DNA from: Cymbomonas tetramitiformis
Taxonomy: Eukaryota > Chlorophyta > Pyramimonadophyceae > Pyramimonadales > Pyramimonadaceae
DNA length: 64,000 nt
Assembly: GCA_001247695.2 (NCBI GenBank)
Contig: LGRX02028782.1
Location: forward strand, 1-64,000
Direction: 5' to 3'
This document shows, one piece after another, positions 50,640-60,772 of this stretch. Numbering within the stretch: the stretch's first letter is position 1; each line of letters starts with the position of its first letter. The position numbers and the translations under genes were made by a program. A model generated the notes under the pieces. It saw only the letters and a program-made list of their open reading frames with translations. It was not told the origin of the DNA and did not search any database.

Positions 50640-52350
50640 TGCCTATCCGTGTTCCGTTATTAGTTGTTGCTGCGTGTTCGCTACACCACTTTTCGAGCCC
50701 CGAATCTTTGAGTAGTCTTCTTGCTGAATACTCTGTTGTTGCATCCTCTCCACTGGTGGGGGGGTGCTTGTGGTTATCGTATTTGTAATCATAATTATTT
50801 TTACTTGGTGTCGTTCTGTGGTTAGGGTTTTCTTTCATGTCCGCCGTTCTGTTTGGTATGTTTATTGCTTTCTCATCATCGCCACACTTGTTAATAACAT
50901 TCAGGACATATACCCTATTCGTCTTGCTGAGTTTGAATTCATCTCGGCCGTAATTATTACTTGGATATTCATTATCGCCATGCTGTGTTGTGCTCGAGTT
51001 GTGCCGAGTGTACGGGCCGTTTGCTCTCTGTGTAATATTTCCTCGTGCATCAAGTACTATGTCAGCATTACAGTGGTGTTGGCAGTGGCAGTGTGTTACT
51101 GCTGTAGAAGTGGTTGGCTCGAATGCGAAACCTTGGGTGTGTGGAGTTCTTGACGAGGTACGTTCCGTGTGTGAAATAATTTGTACCACAGTGGCTAACA
51201 GTGTGAATAACTTTGCAGTGGCCGTCGGTTCGAATGCAAAGTTATTAGTGTTGCCGGTAGTGCTATTCTCGGCTGCTGGCAGGCCGTGCTCCGGTGAGTT
51301 AACGTGGTTTGGGTGTGCTCGGTTGCGGTTATTACGGAGGGTACGTCGGTTAATGCAACTCGGTGCAGTTTCAGGCAGGACGTGCTCAGGCAAGGAGTGT
51401 GTGCTGTTCGGGTGAATGTGGCTCAAATAAAATGACCTGCAGTTATTTATTGATGGTCCTACGGCTCTTGGCCGGTCGGTGCTGTCCTCACTCTTTTCTA
51501 ATGGGGTCAAGCATACTTCGTCTTTTCCTACTCGGATTTTGCACTGTGCTGCCGTTCTCACTCTATCTTGTCCCTGTCCTCTTTCGATCTCTGCACACCC
51601 CCTGGTTCCCGTCAGTTCAGATTTCAGTTTTGTAACCGTTGTGCTGTTGTCAAATGCAGTTGTGTGTGGGAGGGTTTTTCTAGTGCTCACCTTCTGGGGG
51701 TTTGACCGAGTTGGTCTGCTGCTGGCGGCTTTCAGGACCAGTGACGTGCTTGGTGCTGTTGCTTTGGCCGTCCCTCTGGCCACTTTTTCGCCGACCCTCA
51801 CCTTGGCCGGAGGCTCGTCTACCGGCTTCTCGTTCGGCTGCTTCCGGACGTTAGACGTTTGCTGGAAGTAGTGCTTCGGGATGTGGAACTTTTTCTTTGC
51901 CACTTTGCCGTCCTGTGCCTCCGGGGACCTCTCGATGCTGGCGGTGTCCATGGGGATCTGCTTGTCTGCCTCTTCAGCAGCCGCCACAGGTTCAGATTCC
52001 GGCAGGTCCGTTTGGCCGAAGGACTTTAGGAGGTGCTGGGCTGTGATTTCCAGGTTCGTGGTCATAGATTTGAGGGACACCACCATAGCCGCACCCGTCT
52101 CGCGGTACGACTCGTGGAAGTTGCCTATTCCCGTGTGCAGGTCACGGTGCCTGTTGGCGGCTGCTGCCTCCGCTTCTGTCGCCGCCTTCTCGGTCTGCGT
52201 CTTGAGCTGCTTGATTTGGTCGTTGATTGCTCGGAGGAGTTGTCGGGACTCCGGGGTTAGTGATTCCTGTGCCGGCCGCGTTGCCGCCTCGAAAGCTGTC
52301 TCGAGTGACTTGGTGACTGCCTGATCTGCCGCAAGATCTCTTTGAGCCAT
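48649..52350 (-). CDS. Ulp1/SENP-like (C48) cysteine protease with repeat-rich N-terminal region (1233 aa)
   Basis: The N-terminal part has a short helical region followed by Thr/Asn-rich sequence with two and a half repeats of about 118 residues (NPNP-ETL..., KYSTAPKYEQ, FRAPTRGAETSSELTLVAPT, TQTYEK). The C-terminal 220 residues form the protease. The catalytic His is in GAHWRMMLAG (about 49070-49100), Asp in WAYDSLKGKY, Gln in DSSQQSKQDG, and Cys in GYSCGVWVS (about 48850-48875). The C48 family removes SUMO or related modifiers. In retroelements its role is unknown; it could oppose SUMO-dependent silencing. The frame overlaps the next by 227 bp. Confidence 0.75.
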
Positions 52351-52353
52351 TAG

Positions 52354-54003
52354 TACAAAGTTTTTGAGCGAGAATTCAGCGACTGGCTGAAGATTCCAAA
52401 GTGCAATCGTTTCTCCCAGTGTGATACCTGCGCGTCGATCAAGCTTCTGAAAGAAGGCTTGACAAAATCACAACGAGGTAAGAACAAACATTTATGTTTT
52501 GCAATTGTTTGAACACCTTGCTTACATCGATTTTGTACTTACCTTAGATCTTTTTATTTTACAGCGCAATACGACGGACCACTGAACAAGCATCTCGCCA
52601 TCGCCCGAGCTGAGCGTACTAAATTTTACAAACACGGTCGCAAAGCCAACATGAAAACGAGTATTAGTATGAACAAGATATGGTGGAAGTACGCGTCCGT
52701 TATCATCGATGGCATGACTCAGTGGACTACCAGGTTGCCTCATTTCCGCCGCATCCCCAAACATCTCGACAAGAAAGACTTTTTGGACGTACACAACATG
52801 GGCAGCATGATTGAGAACGTGGGTCGTTTCATGGACTTCAATTATGCCAACTTCAAAGACGACGCCAACTTCCTCGTCAACGTGCTGCACCGTGACATTC
52901 TTCGAATTCAAGAACATCGACGGAATGGAGATGGTGATACCTCGTACCCGATGCCTGAGGTGTTGTACGTTCAACTTGACAACGTGAGTACGAACAAGAG
53001 CAAGCTGATGATCGCCTACGCATCGTGGTTGGTACAGCAAGACATCTTCCGCAAAGTGAAGATCAATTTTCTGTTGGTGGGCCACACGCACGAGAACATT
53101 GACCAAATGTTTTCTCGTTTCTCCGTGCGCCTGCGTCGCAAACAGGCATGGACCCTCGACGAGATGTTTGAGGTAGCGCGGGAGTGCTTTACCGACGGTG
53201 TTCACTGCGAACACACCCAGAAGAACTATGACTTCGAGTCTTGGATGGCTGGGCACCACAACGATTTGCATCAAATCTCCCAGCAGCAAACCTTCAAGTT
53301 TTTCAAGGACGAGAACGGCAACGTCGTCATGCAACACAAGCAGTATTCCAGCTCGCCTGTGTGGTTACCTGAGACGCCACTGATCAGGCTCCGGAGCGAG
53401 CCAGCGGCGGAAGGTCCTGCCTATATAAAACCGGTGCCTTTCACCGTGAAGGGACTCGAGAAGTTGGACGAACTGAAGAAGGGGCTTCAAGATATCTTGG
53501 GCGCGAAATTCACGGACACGCACGAGGAATTCTGGTCTGAGCAAATCATTGCCACGCAGCGGAGATTAACTGAAGGCGGAGAATGCCAAGCACCTCCGAT
53601 GCCTTACGTACATCCCGAGAAGCGATATGTCGAGCGCAACGGTGAGCTTGTTCGACTTCTAGAGGCTCCGGCTCTCGCGATCGAAGCGGCGAATAGAGCA
53701 CCGGTTCCAGCTATCCCTGACCGAATCCGGGACAAAATCGATCGTCCTCCGGTTGTCGTGTATAACGGCAAACGCAAGGCGCATGGCCCCGCCCAAAAAC
53801 AAGCGGAGAGGTACGTCCAGAACGCTTGTTGGGAGGTCAACTACGAGATGCTGACGGTCGGCAGCTTTGCGGTGGCTCTGGCGGTGGAGCGTGAAAACGA
53901 CAAGTACGCTTTCCGTGTGCAGCTGAAGCGTGGCGAATGGTCGGATCCATTGTACTTGGTTAAAGTGGAGGCCTGCTATCCGGCACAAACCGAGCTGAAA
54001 TAA
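52354..54003 (+). CDS. DUF7869-domain gene, 3' part
   Basis: A first exon piece (52354-52477, YKVFEREFSDWLKIPKC then FSQCDTCASI) is spliced at CGAG|GTAAG to 52565 (TTTTACAG|), restoring KSQR|AQYDGPLNKHL. The main exon has VIIDGMTQW, LYVQLDNVSTNKSKLMIAY and INFLLVGHTHENIDQMFSRF, the signature of DUF7869, a domain with an RNase H-like Asp pattern suspected to be a transposase. After it comes a basic segment (NGKRKAHGP) and a C-terminal reader-like stretch (WEVNYEMLTVGSFAVALAVE). The 5' part at 33143-34430 probably belongs to the same gene; the intervening exon(s) are missing or lost through the insertions. Confidence 0.75.
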
Positions 54004-54099
54004 AGATATTACTTCCCTAGCAAATACACTGTTCCAAAGAAAAAGCACTTAAAGTTATCGCGAGCCAACTTGGAGCCTTCTATCTCTGGTATAATAACC

Positions 54100-54870
54100 G
54101 CTGCCCGCCCATCATGCAACCATGTTTGCCAAGCATGCAACCGCTTCCAGCCCAACATGCAACCGCTGCACGCNNNNNNNNNNNNNNNNNNNNNNNNNNN
54201 NNNNNNNNNNNNNNNNNNNNNNNNNNNNNNNNNNNNNNNNNNNNNNNNNNNNNNNNNNNNNNNNNNNNNNNNNNNNNNNNNNNNNNNNNNNNNNNNNNNN
54301 NNNNNNNNNNNNNNNNNNNNNNNNNNNNNNNNNNNNNNNNNNNNNNNNNNNNNNNNNNNNNNNCCTCTAGCATGCAACCACTGGCGCTCCTAGCAGCAAA
54401 CTATTTACGCCCAGCATGCTACCGTGTTTGCCCAGCATGCGACCGCTGCCCGCTCATCATGCAACCATGTTTGCCCAGCATGCAACCGGTGCCCGCCCAG
54501 CATGCGATCATGTTTGCCCCGCATGCAACCACGGTGCCCTCTAGCATGCAACCGGGTGCCCGCCCAGCATGCGACCATGTTTGCCCCGCATGCAACCAGT
54601 GCCCTCTAGCACGCAACCGCTGCACAACCAGCATGCAACCATGTTTGCCCAACATGCAACCCGTGCCCTCTAACATGCAACCACTGACCTCCTAGCAGCA
54701 AACCATTAAAGCCCAGCATGCAACCATGTTTGCCCAGCATGCGACCACTGCCCGCCCAGCATGCAACCGTTGCCCGCCTAGCATGCAACCAGTGCCGCCC
54801 AGCAGGATGCTGGGCGGGCAACGCTTGCATGCTCGGCGGCACTGGTTGCATGCATGGCGAACATGGTTGC
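54100..54870. repeat. GCATGC-rich satellite with an inverted end
   Basis: Irregular tandem copies of GCCCAGCATGCAACC(A/G) with TGTTTGCCC or GCTGCCCGC spacers. Near 54800-54850 the repeat flips orientation (CAGGATGCTGGGCGGGCAAC), forming an inverted junction. No gene; the apparent ORFs here are translations of the repeat. Confidence 0.85.
54174..54363. other. Assembly gap (190 N)
   Basis: Unresolved bases inside the satellite. Its true length, and therefore spacing between the DUF7869 gene and what follows, is unknown. Confidence 1.
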
Positions 54871-54880
54871 TTGCGGGGAA

Positions 54881-55106
54881 CTTCCGGAGCCGGATGCAGT
54901 GCCCTGCTATGCGGTGTTGTGCTCTGCTGTGGGCGTAACTGTAATATGCTATGATGTGCAATGCTTTGTGCAGCGAAACAATGCCGCTGAGTCTCGGGGG
55001 CACACTCGACTGCGCAATGCCCAGCCGAGTGTGCGCCCGCGACGGGGCTGTCAGGAGTTCAACCTGAGCTCAGCAGGGGTATATCCCGCTGAGGTTGCAG
55101 CCCCTC
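54881..55106. repeat. Direct repeat, copy 1 (about 226 bp)
   Basis: From CTTCCGGAGCCGGATGCAGT to GAGGTTGCAGCCCCTC. It contains GCACACTCGACTGCGCA...GCCGAGTGTGCGC, a hairpin-forming pair. It differs from copy 2 by a few bases and a short insertion (AACA). Confidence 0.9.
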
Positions 55107-55426
55107 CCTCACTGCCACGCATAAAAGCATATGCAACAGACATTGCTGTGTTGTGCTATGCATATGCAAATGCTGTGCTGTGCTATGTTGCGATATGCAT
55201 ATGATGCCTTGTGCTATGGAGATGCAAATGCTGTGCTATGTAGATGTAAAAGTTGTATTTTGCTGTGCTATGCATGTGCATATGCATATGTTGTGCTATG
55301 CCATGCAACGGCCCTTGTTGTGCTGTGCTATGCATATGTAATTATTGTGCTGTGCTGTGCCGTGTTATGCACATGCTCTATGCACATGCTCTGCCGTGCG
55401 GTGCAGTGTCGGATCTCCGGAATCCA
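55107..55426. repeat. ATGC-rich simple sequence between the direct repeats
   Basis: TGTGCTATGCATATGCAAATG-type text repeated irregularly. No gene. Confidence 0.7.
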
Positions 55427-55648
55427 CTTCCGCAGCCGGATGCAGTGCCCTGCTGTGCGGTGTTGTGCTCTGCTGTGGGCGTAACTGTAATATGCTATGT
55501 TGCACAATGCTTTGTGCAGCGAATGCCGCTGAGTCTCAGGCGCACACTCGACTGCGCAGTGCCCAGCCGAGTGTGCGCCCGCGACGGGGCTGTCAGGAGT
55601 TCAACCTGAGCTCAGCAGGGGTATATCCCGCTGAGGTTGCAGCCCCTC
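55427..55648. repeat. Direct repeat, copy 2 (about 222 bp)
   Basis: Second copy of the unit at 54881-55106. The two copies could be a tandem duplication or solo termini of an unidentified element. Confidence 0.9.
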
Positions 55649-56767
55649 GTATGGCTCTAACTACGAACTACAGCGTGCATTGTACCTGAGGGTCTTAATA
55701 TGCTGTCGGGACTGATATCTGGGGGAAAACCCTGACTCGAAAAGAAAACAGCCACAGTCTGTGCAGAATGCCCCGCGCCACAGACACCCCGCTAGCGGAA
55801 CCGTTGAGCTTGATCCCAAGCCGGGAATCAAGTTCCACGGACGACAGCCTTTACAAGAATGATGCAGCGGGATAGCGGCGCCGTTTTGCAACACACATAA
55901 AGTGATAAGCAGAAAACAGTCAAAAGTTGAAGTTGTCACAAAAATACCAATCGAACTTCACACCAAGCTAGAATAATTGTAATATAACAATATTTGAAGA
56001 AATAGCTCGCAACGAGGAAACCTAGGATTCAGCCGCGTACCTGCCACGCTCAGCAACCAGAAGCGAAAGAATGAAAAGCGCCTGTCTCGTCAAACCTCGT
56101 CGTAAAGGCGGCTCTGATGGTCTTGAGACAGAAACCAACACAGTTCAACGTATCAATCTCGAAGATGCTTGGAGCTTCGGGGCTTCCGTTGTGTTTAGTC
56201 GCCGTAAATGTTGGAAACCTAAAACCGAGATCTCAAGCACTGGCGCGGCACTGTGCATATCTCGGTCTAAACGCCACATTACACGTCACGACAACTCCCA
56301 GGAATACACGAACGTGTTTGGCAAGATTCACTTAAATACTGTCACTTAATTTTATTTCTAGCAATATATCCAGCTCTTTTCTGTGAGGTGTGTAGCGTTA
56401 TGAAAATGCCTCCAAAATCTGCAGTTAACGTACGACCTCTACTGTACGGGTGAACCCGTCACGTGTCACTTTATTGCGATGTGATGCGATGTGATTTCAC
56501 CAGAAATCGCCGGTGAACTGCTGATCCTTGGTGTTCTCCCTAATTTGAGAATGAGGCGTCACCCGGGAGGCAGATCGTCGGATTCGCTCCCGTCCCCGGA
56601 CCTGAATCGATCAGGCGCCGGTTCACTGCCTGTGCCGGTTCGTTCGCGAGACACGAGCAGGACGCTTAAAAGTGAGGAATTCGTGCTTCTTTTCACTCAT
56701 TTTCCTGCCTGCTGACGAGTCTTCGCATTTTCCCCTGTGTTTCTAGCTAATTTTTTCTTTTGCAATC
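55649..56767. other. No supported gene upstream of the DIRS-like ORFs
   Basis: A 92-codon frame (56071-56349, MKSACLVKPRRKGGSDG...) has no recognisable motif. GCGATGTGATGCGATGTGAT near 56476 is a short direct repeat. The 5' end of the DIRS-like element may lie here, but I could not identify its terminal repeat. Confidence 0.4.
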
Positions 56768-57933
56768 ATGAGTTCCGGGCAAAACGCACCCATTGTTTCG
56801 ACGCGCAGCAGGCGCTCTACTCGTGTCGTCCGTTCTGCGGCTCATGCCGCTGATGCTCTCGTCCCGACCGACCTCGCGACCGCCGTTGCTCCCCCTGCTG
56901 AGGCGATCCCTCCGCAAGATGCTCAACTACTGCGTGAATTGGGTATGAGTCGGAGTCGGAGGAGGAAGACGGGGACGACCGGCGTTTCTCCCCGGACTTA
57001 TCGCAGCCTGTTCCCTCAGAACCCCAGGATGAGGAATTTTCCTTCGGCTCACAGCCTACCGAGCGTCCTTCGTCGCCTCCTCCGTCTCCGCCTGCGAACA
57101 TAAACGTTCGTCCGAGATCGTCCTCCGCGATAGACGTTGGTGGTGCGGCTCGCCTTATGTTCGGGACGCTGCCTGGCGCGCAAGCAAGTTCGCGCCCGTC
57201 TACTTTGCCTGCCTCGGCACCTCTTTCCGTGGCCGACATATGCAATCGCGACTTCACCGGCAGCAACCTGAACTTACTCCCGAGCGCGGACGTTTTGTTA
57301 ATGAAGGGTGTCTTTTCGCTCCAAGTCCTCCATGATATGTGCGCGCGAACCCCTGGCTTCCCCAAGTCGGAGAACCTGTCGCGGGTAATGTTGGTGAAGC
57401 ACGTCGAGGCGTTCCGCCAAATCTTCGACTGTGCTGCGACGGAGGGGAGCCACCGGCAGCCTGCTGCGCCGGCCTTGGCGGTGCCTCAGCATAATTTTGC
57501 GGGTGCGGAGGGGCCGGCCCCCCCCGCGATAGGGGACGTACCGTCCCGGTTTGTATTCCGAGAAGGCTCGGAGCCACAAGCCTCCCCCTCGCCCATTGCT
57601 GCGGGGGCTGCAGTTGCTGATGCGACCTCGCTTCCTACCCGACCTGTGCTCCAGCCCCGTGGGCAATTTCCGTCTCCACCGTCGTCGACGGCGACTCCCG
57701 GTGTCGGAGCCCCCCCGGCGCCGAGCCCGGCAGTGGACCCAAGACTTGCCTTCTTCGCCGGCGTGCACGCCCCCGTGAGCCAACCCTCGGTTCTCCAGCA
57801 GCCCGTACAGGTAGTTAATCTCTTTCCTTTCGTCCCTCCTGCCCCTTTTGTTGCGAGTTTCTCTCCCACCAGCCCGTCCGTTTTGCTCCCTCACGCAATT
57901 CGTAAGCCTGTCTCTCGTACGGTCGTTTCGTAG
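56768..57933 (+). CDS. gag-like ORF 1 of the DIRS-like element, one frameshift
   Basis: Starts MSSGQNAPIVSTRSRRSTR. At about 56943 (GGG run) the better frame continues YESESEEEDGDDRRFSPD, an acidic Ser/Pro region that joins in frame to 57157-57933. A small conserved-looking helical block (LLMKGVFSLQVLHDMCARTP and GFPKSENLSRVMLVKHVEAF) resembles a short helix-extended-helix DNA-binding module. A long Ala/Pro tail follows. Gag or nucleoprotein role is inferred from position in the element only. Confidence 0.45.
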
Positions 57934-58344
57934 ATAGTCTTCGGTCGTTCGCTCCTCGTTTTTCCCTCGACACCTTCGTCTCCGCTCAGACCCACAACGA
58001 GGGGGCCGGACGGGAAACTTTCCACCACCGTTTTCTTTTTGTATATACCGACCGTTTCCCTTCCCAATCGGAATCCGAAAGCTTACTACGTGCACGATAT
58101 TTCAAAAAAGCAAAATGAACCATATTTCCGTTTGGGCTTTGGTTTTTTCGATGTTTGTGTTTTGGTGTTTGGTTTGGTTTTGGTGCTGGAGCTTAATCTG
58201 CTCCCCCGGAATTGGTATCCCAGAACAGTTCTGTGCTTTCTCCATCCCTTTTGGTTTATTCTATGTGTTTGCTTATCTTTGTGTGCTTAATTGTGTTCAT
58301 GAAAGTTGACAATTCAGATAGGTCCATTGAACCGTCTCTGACCG

Positions 58345-58530
58345 TATGAAATTCCTCGATGTTCTGAGGTGTTCCCCTTGGGAGAACAGACGTTTGTAAA
58401 TCCTCAAACTTTGTGAGGTGTTCTCCGTGGGAGAATCAATGTGAAAATCCTCAAATTGTGAGGTGTTCTCCTTGGGAGAGCTAATTTTGAAAATCCTCAA
58501 CTTGTGAGGTGTTCCCCTTGGGAGGAGCAT
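58345..58530. repeat. Four imperfect copies of a GTGAGGTGTTCYCCTTGGGAG unit
   Basis: TGAGGTGTTC(C/T)CC(T/G)TGGGAG occurs at about 58365, 58418, 58460 and 58507, spaced 42-53 bp, each preceded by AAATCCTCAA. CTCAA..TTGTGAG and TCTCC..GGGAGA give each unit two small hairpins. Confidence 0.8.
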
Positions 58531-58962
58531 TATCCCTTGGGGTTTATTGTGCTGAGGACACTGATCAGTTCCTTATGTTTAGTCCCAATTGTGTTGTGGG
58601 AGTTCATTTTTGGTGCACACCTCATTGTGTGTGAGCAGGCTTTCAATGCTGATGATGACGATGTGGCAATCACCAAAACTCTGCTTTCCCCGACGGTGGG
58701 GGATGACTGCTGCATTTGTTTAAGTCCTTTAATCTGGACAAATTTTGTCACAACCGCATGTGGACACCATATTCATCGGAGGTGTTTCGATAGGCTGCCT
58801 GCCGAAAGTCGCAGAACCCAAGAGGAACTCATGCAAGCACGTGCTTTCCATTTCAATCCACGTGTTGTGACAAAAGTTGTGAGATGCCCCATGTGTAGGA
58901 CATACCGTATAGTCAAGCATCTCACGTTTGGTTACGAAGTTGTTACGTCTGTCTTAGCTTAA
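58504..58962 (+). CDS. RING-finger protein within the DIRS-like element
   Basis: The C-terminal half is a RING domain: DCCICLSPL, then TACGHHIHRRCFDRLP and, after a 35-residue insert, VRCPMCRTY. The Cys/His order is C-x2-C...C-x-H-x2-H-x2-C...C-x2-C, H2-type. Before it lies a hydrophobic stretch (VLRTLISSLCLVPIVLWEFIF) that could be a membrane anchor, though the true start may be a later ATG. RING proteins act as E3 ubiquitin ligases. It is transcribed in the same direction as, and between, gag-like and RT ORFs, so it looks like an accessory gene of the element, but an unrelated gene trapped between insertions is possible. Confidence 0.7.
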   Translation: MRCSPWEEHYPLGFIVLRTLISSLCLVPIVLWEFIFGAHLIVCEQAFNADDDDVAITKTLLSPTVGDDCCICLSPLIWTNFVTTACGHHIHRRCFDRLPAESRRTQEELMQARAFHFNPRVVTKVVRCPMCRTYRIVKHLTFGYEVVTSVLA

Positions 58963-59841
58963 GAGAAAAGTTGCCCATTTCGGATATGATGTTTAGTCAA
59001 TGTAAGCTGCGCAATCTTATGTTGGTTCCCCAGCCCCAGCTTTGAATAAGCATTGCTCACTCTCAAAATGTACAGTTCACATTCGGTCTCCGTTACTCAT
59101 GTTTCAATTTTGATAATGTTGCTCTATCACTAATCTCAAATAGATGACTTGCTTGCGGTCCAGTTTGAATTTCCGGATTTGAATTCCGGCTTAATCCTTC
59201 ACATCTCTTTTGAAATTTGAAATTTGAAATTTGAAATTGAAAATTTGGTTTGAAATTCACGGGTCTAAGGTTTAAATCTGAATCCCCAGGTTTGAAATTC
59301 TGAGATTGACATTTGGTTTGGAATTCCGAACTTGCCTTTTCGAAATCCCATCTGTCGTATTCGACCAGTAATTCTCCTGACCTGTTGCCCGGGATTATTT
59401 CCCGATAGTTTGAAATTCAATGAGTGACAACACTGCCGTTTTCCATTTCGCAAACTGGATTGGGCATGGAATTTGCTGATTTCAGATTACACATCGGCAT
59501 GATTATTGCATTCAATGTATCATCAATATCGGATTGAGAAGATGTTACTGCTGCCATACGCTATTTTGTGCATATGCCCCACGACAGAGGACCCTCTGCG
59601 AGGTTCTCCTCGGCCTCAATTAAATGTTGCAAGGATGGGTCATGACCTTACAGGTCCCGCCGTTTTCGTCAGCACCTGAGCTAGCTGGATTCAACATCCA
59701 GGCGTATGTCGACTCTGTGCTTCAGAAATCCATGCAAGAAAAACTAAGGGAGTTTCCAATTGGCTAAAGGCTAACCGCCTTCGCAGTGAACTCTTGGAAT
59801 GATGCCTGACTCCGGGAAAGGCAGTCTCCGAAATACCCAAG
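58963..59841. other. AT-rich spacer
   Basis: No gene seen. GAAATTT is repeated in tandem at about 59212-59240. Gag-like coding may begin before 59842 after the stop near 59803 without an ATG. Confidence 0.5.
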
Positions 59842-60333
59842 TTGATGAGGCAGGTAGCAGCATCGTTCGGGCAGCCTGGTGCCAGTTCACGGGAACCCAC
59901 AACTGCAAGCGATCTGTACTCCTTGGCCTCGTTGATTGAACGAGAGTTGGCAGGAGGCACTAGGGATGCAAAACTGCCCGAGAACCACATTGCACTGTTT
60001 GCCCACCAGCAGATTAAGGTTACTGTCTCTGAATGTGAAAAGGATGATGCACACGAGTCTGAGCTGCAGCTTTTCATCAAAAACCAATCCAAGAAAGCAT
60101 CCCTGGCAGGATCTTCTCGCCAGAACAACAAGCCGACGGCTCCGGCTGACCCGAACAATGCAAAGTGCCCGAAATGCCAGGGATCTCATTCACTGCGGGA
60201 CTGCAAATCCCCATATGCCTTGAACAAGGATGGCTCCATCAACTCATCTTGGGTGGACAAACGCAATAAGCACGATAACAAGAATGATCAGGGCCAAGTG
60301 CCTCTGCTGCCTCCGCCCCCTGCGAGGGGTTAG
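59842..60333 (+). CDS. gag-like ORF 2 with zinc knuckle
   Basis: About 163 residues. A helical region (ASDLYSLASLIERELAGG, ENHIALFAHQQIKVTV) precedes a zinc knuckle CPKCQGSHSLRDC (C-x2-C-x3-H-x4-C, about 60166-60204) and a Lys/Asn/Asp-rich tail ending in a Pro run. The spacing is one residue shorter than the classical retroviral knuckle. Nucleic-acid binding in the element's particle is the likely role. The frame is open for some 40 bases upstream of the ATG, so an upstream exon is possible. Confidence 0.65.
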   Translation: MMRQVAASFGQPGASSREPTTASDLYSLASLIERELAGGTRDAKLPENHIALFAHQQIKVTVSECEKDDAHESELQLFIKNQSKKASLAGSSRQNNKPTAPADPNNAKCPKCQGSHSLRDCKSPYALNKDGSINSSWVDKRNKHDNKNDQGQVPLLPPPPARG

Positions 60334-60772
60334 TTTTGACAATTCGAAGCATTTACATTTCCCTCGGTAATACTTTTTTGTCTATTACAATTGAGGGTGT
60401 GGGTATAAGCCTCAAAGCCCGGCAGGCAAGGCTCCCCACTTTTGCAGAAAATCTTGTGATAAGTTCTCATTTGGTTCCTTGTATTTCTGCTCAACCCCTG
60501 CGATAAGCATGGGTCTTGCCGATACGGACTGACTGACAGCCGTCCGTCCGATTAGGCTCCCCTATTTGGGGTTGCTGGACGGTTAGAGTACTGCCCCGGA
60601 CGGGTGATTTACTTCACAGAAGTAAAACACCGGAAAGGGTCAGACTCGAAACTCGTCCATCCTTCTCCACCGAGCTTGGGCCCGGTGAACTCTGGGGTGC
60701 GATTTTCGAGAAGCATACGTCTTTACATAGGCGTGCTCTGGTGTGGCTGTTGTTGCAAACAGGATCCTTTGA

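Larger units (their letters stand above)
46085..52350 (-). mobile_element. Retroelement-like unit with Ulp1 protease and RNase H but no reverse transcriptase
   Basis: One reverse-strand unit with long frames from 52350 down to about 46218. Its start codon abuts the DUF7869 exon on the right, and its left side meets CACTA sequence near 46085; both ends are approximate. The order Ulp1, unknown, RNase H, low-complexity tail recalls large non-LTR elements that carry a cysteine protease and RNase H, but the endonuclease and RT modules are missing. The last three frames are one frame divided by TGA (47886-47888) and TAG (46848-46850). Confidence 0.6.

Noticed and set aside
49052..50788. Long forward ORFs opposite the Ulp1 gene (for example 49715-50788)
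   Set aside because: Antisense shadows of the Thr/Asn-rich reverse-strand ORF; the hydrophobic Val/Phe composition is the complement of the coding repeat.
54009..54695. ORFs spanning the assembly gap
   Set aside because: They run through N bases and satellite sequence; there is no evidence of coding.
57855..57885. SFSPTSPS in the DIRS gag-like tail as another CTD mimic
   Set aside because: A single imperfect heptad without Tyr in a Pro/Ser/Ala-rich low-complexity region; expected by chance there.
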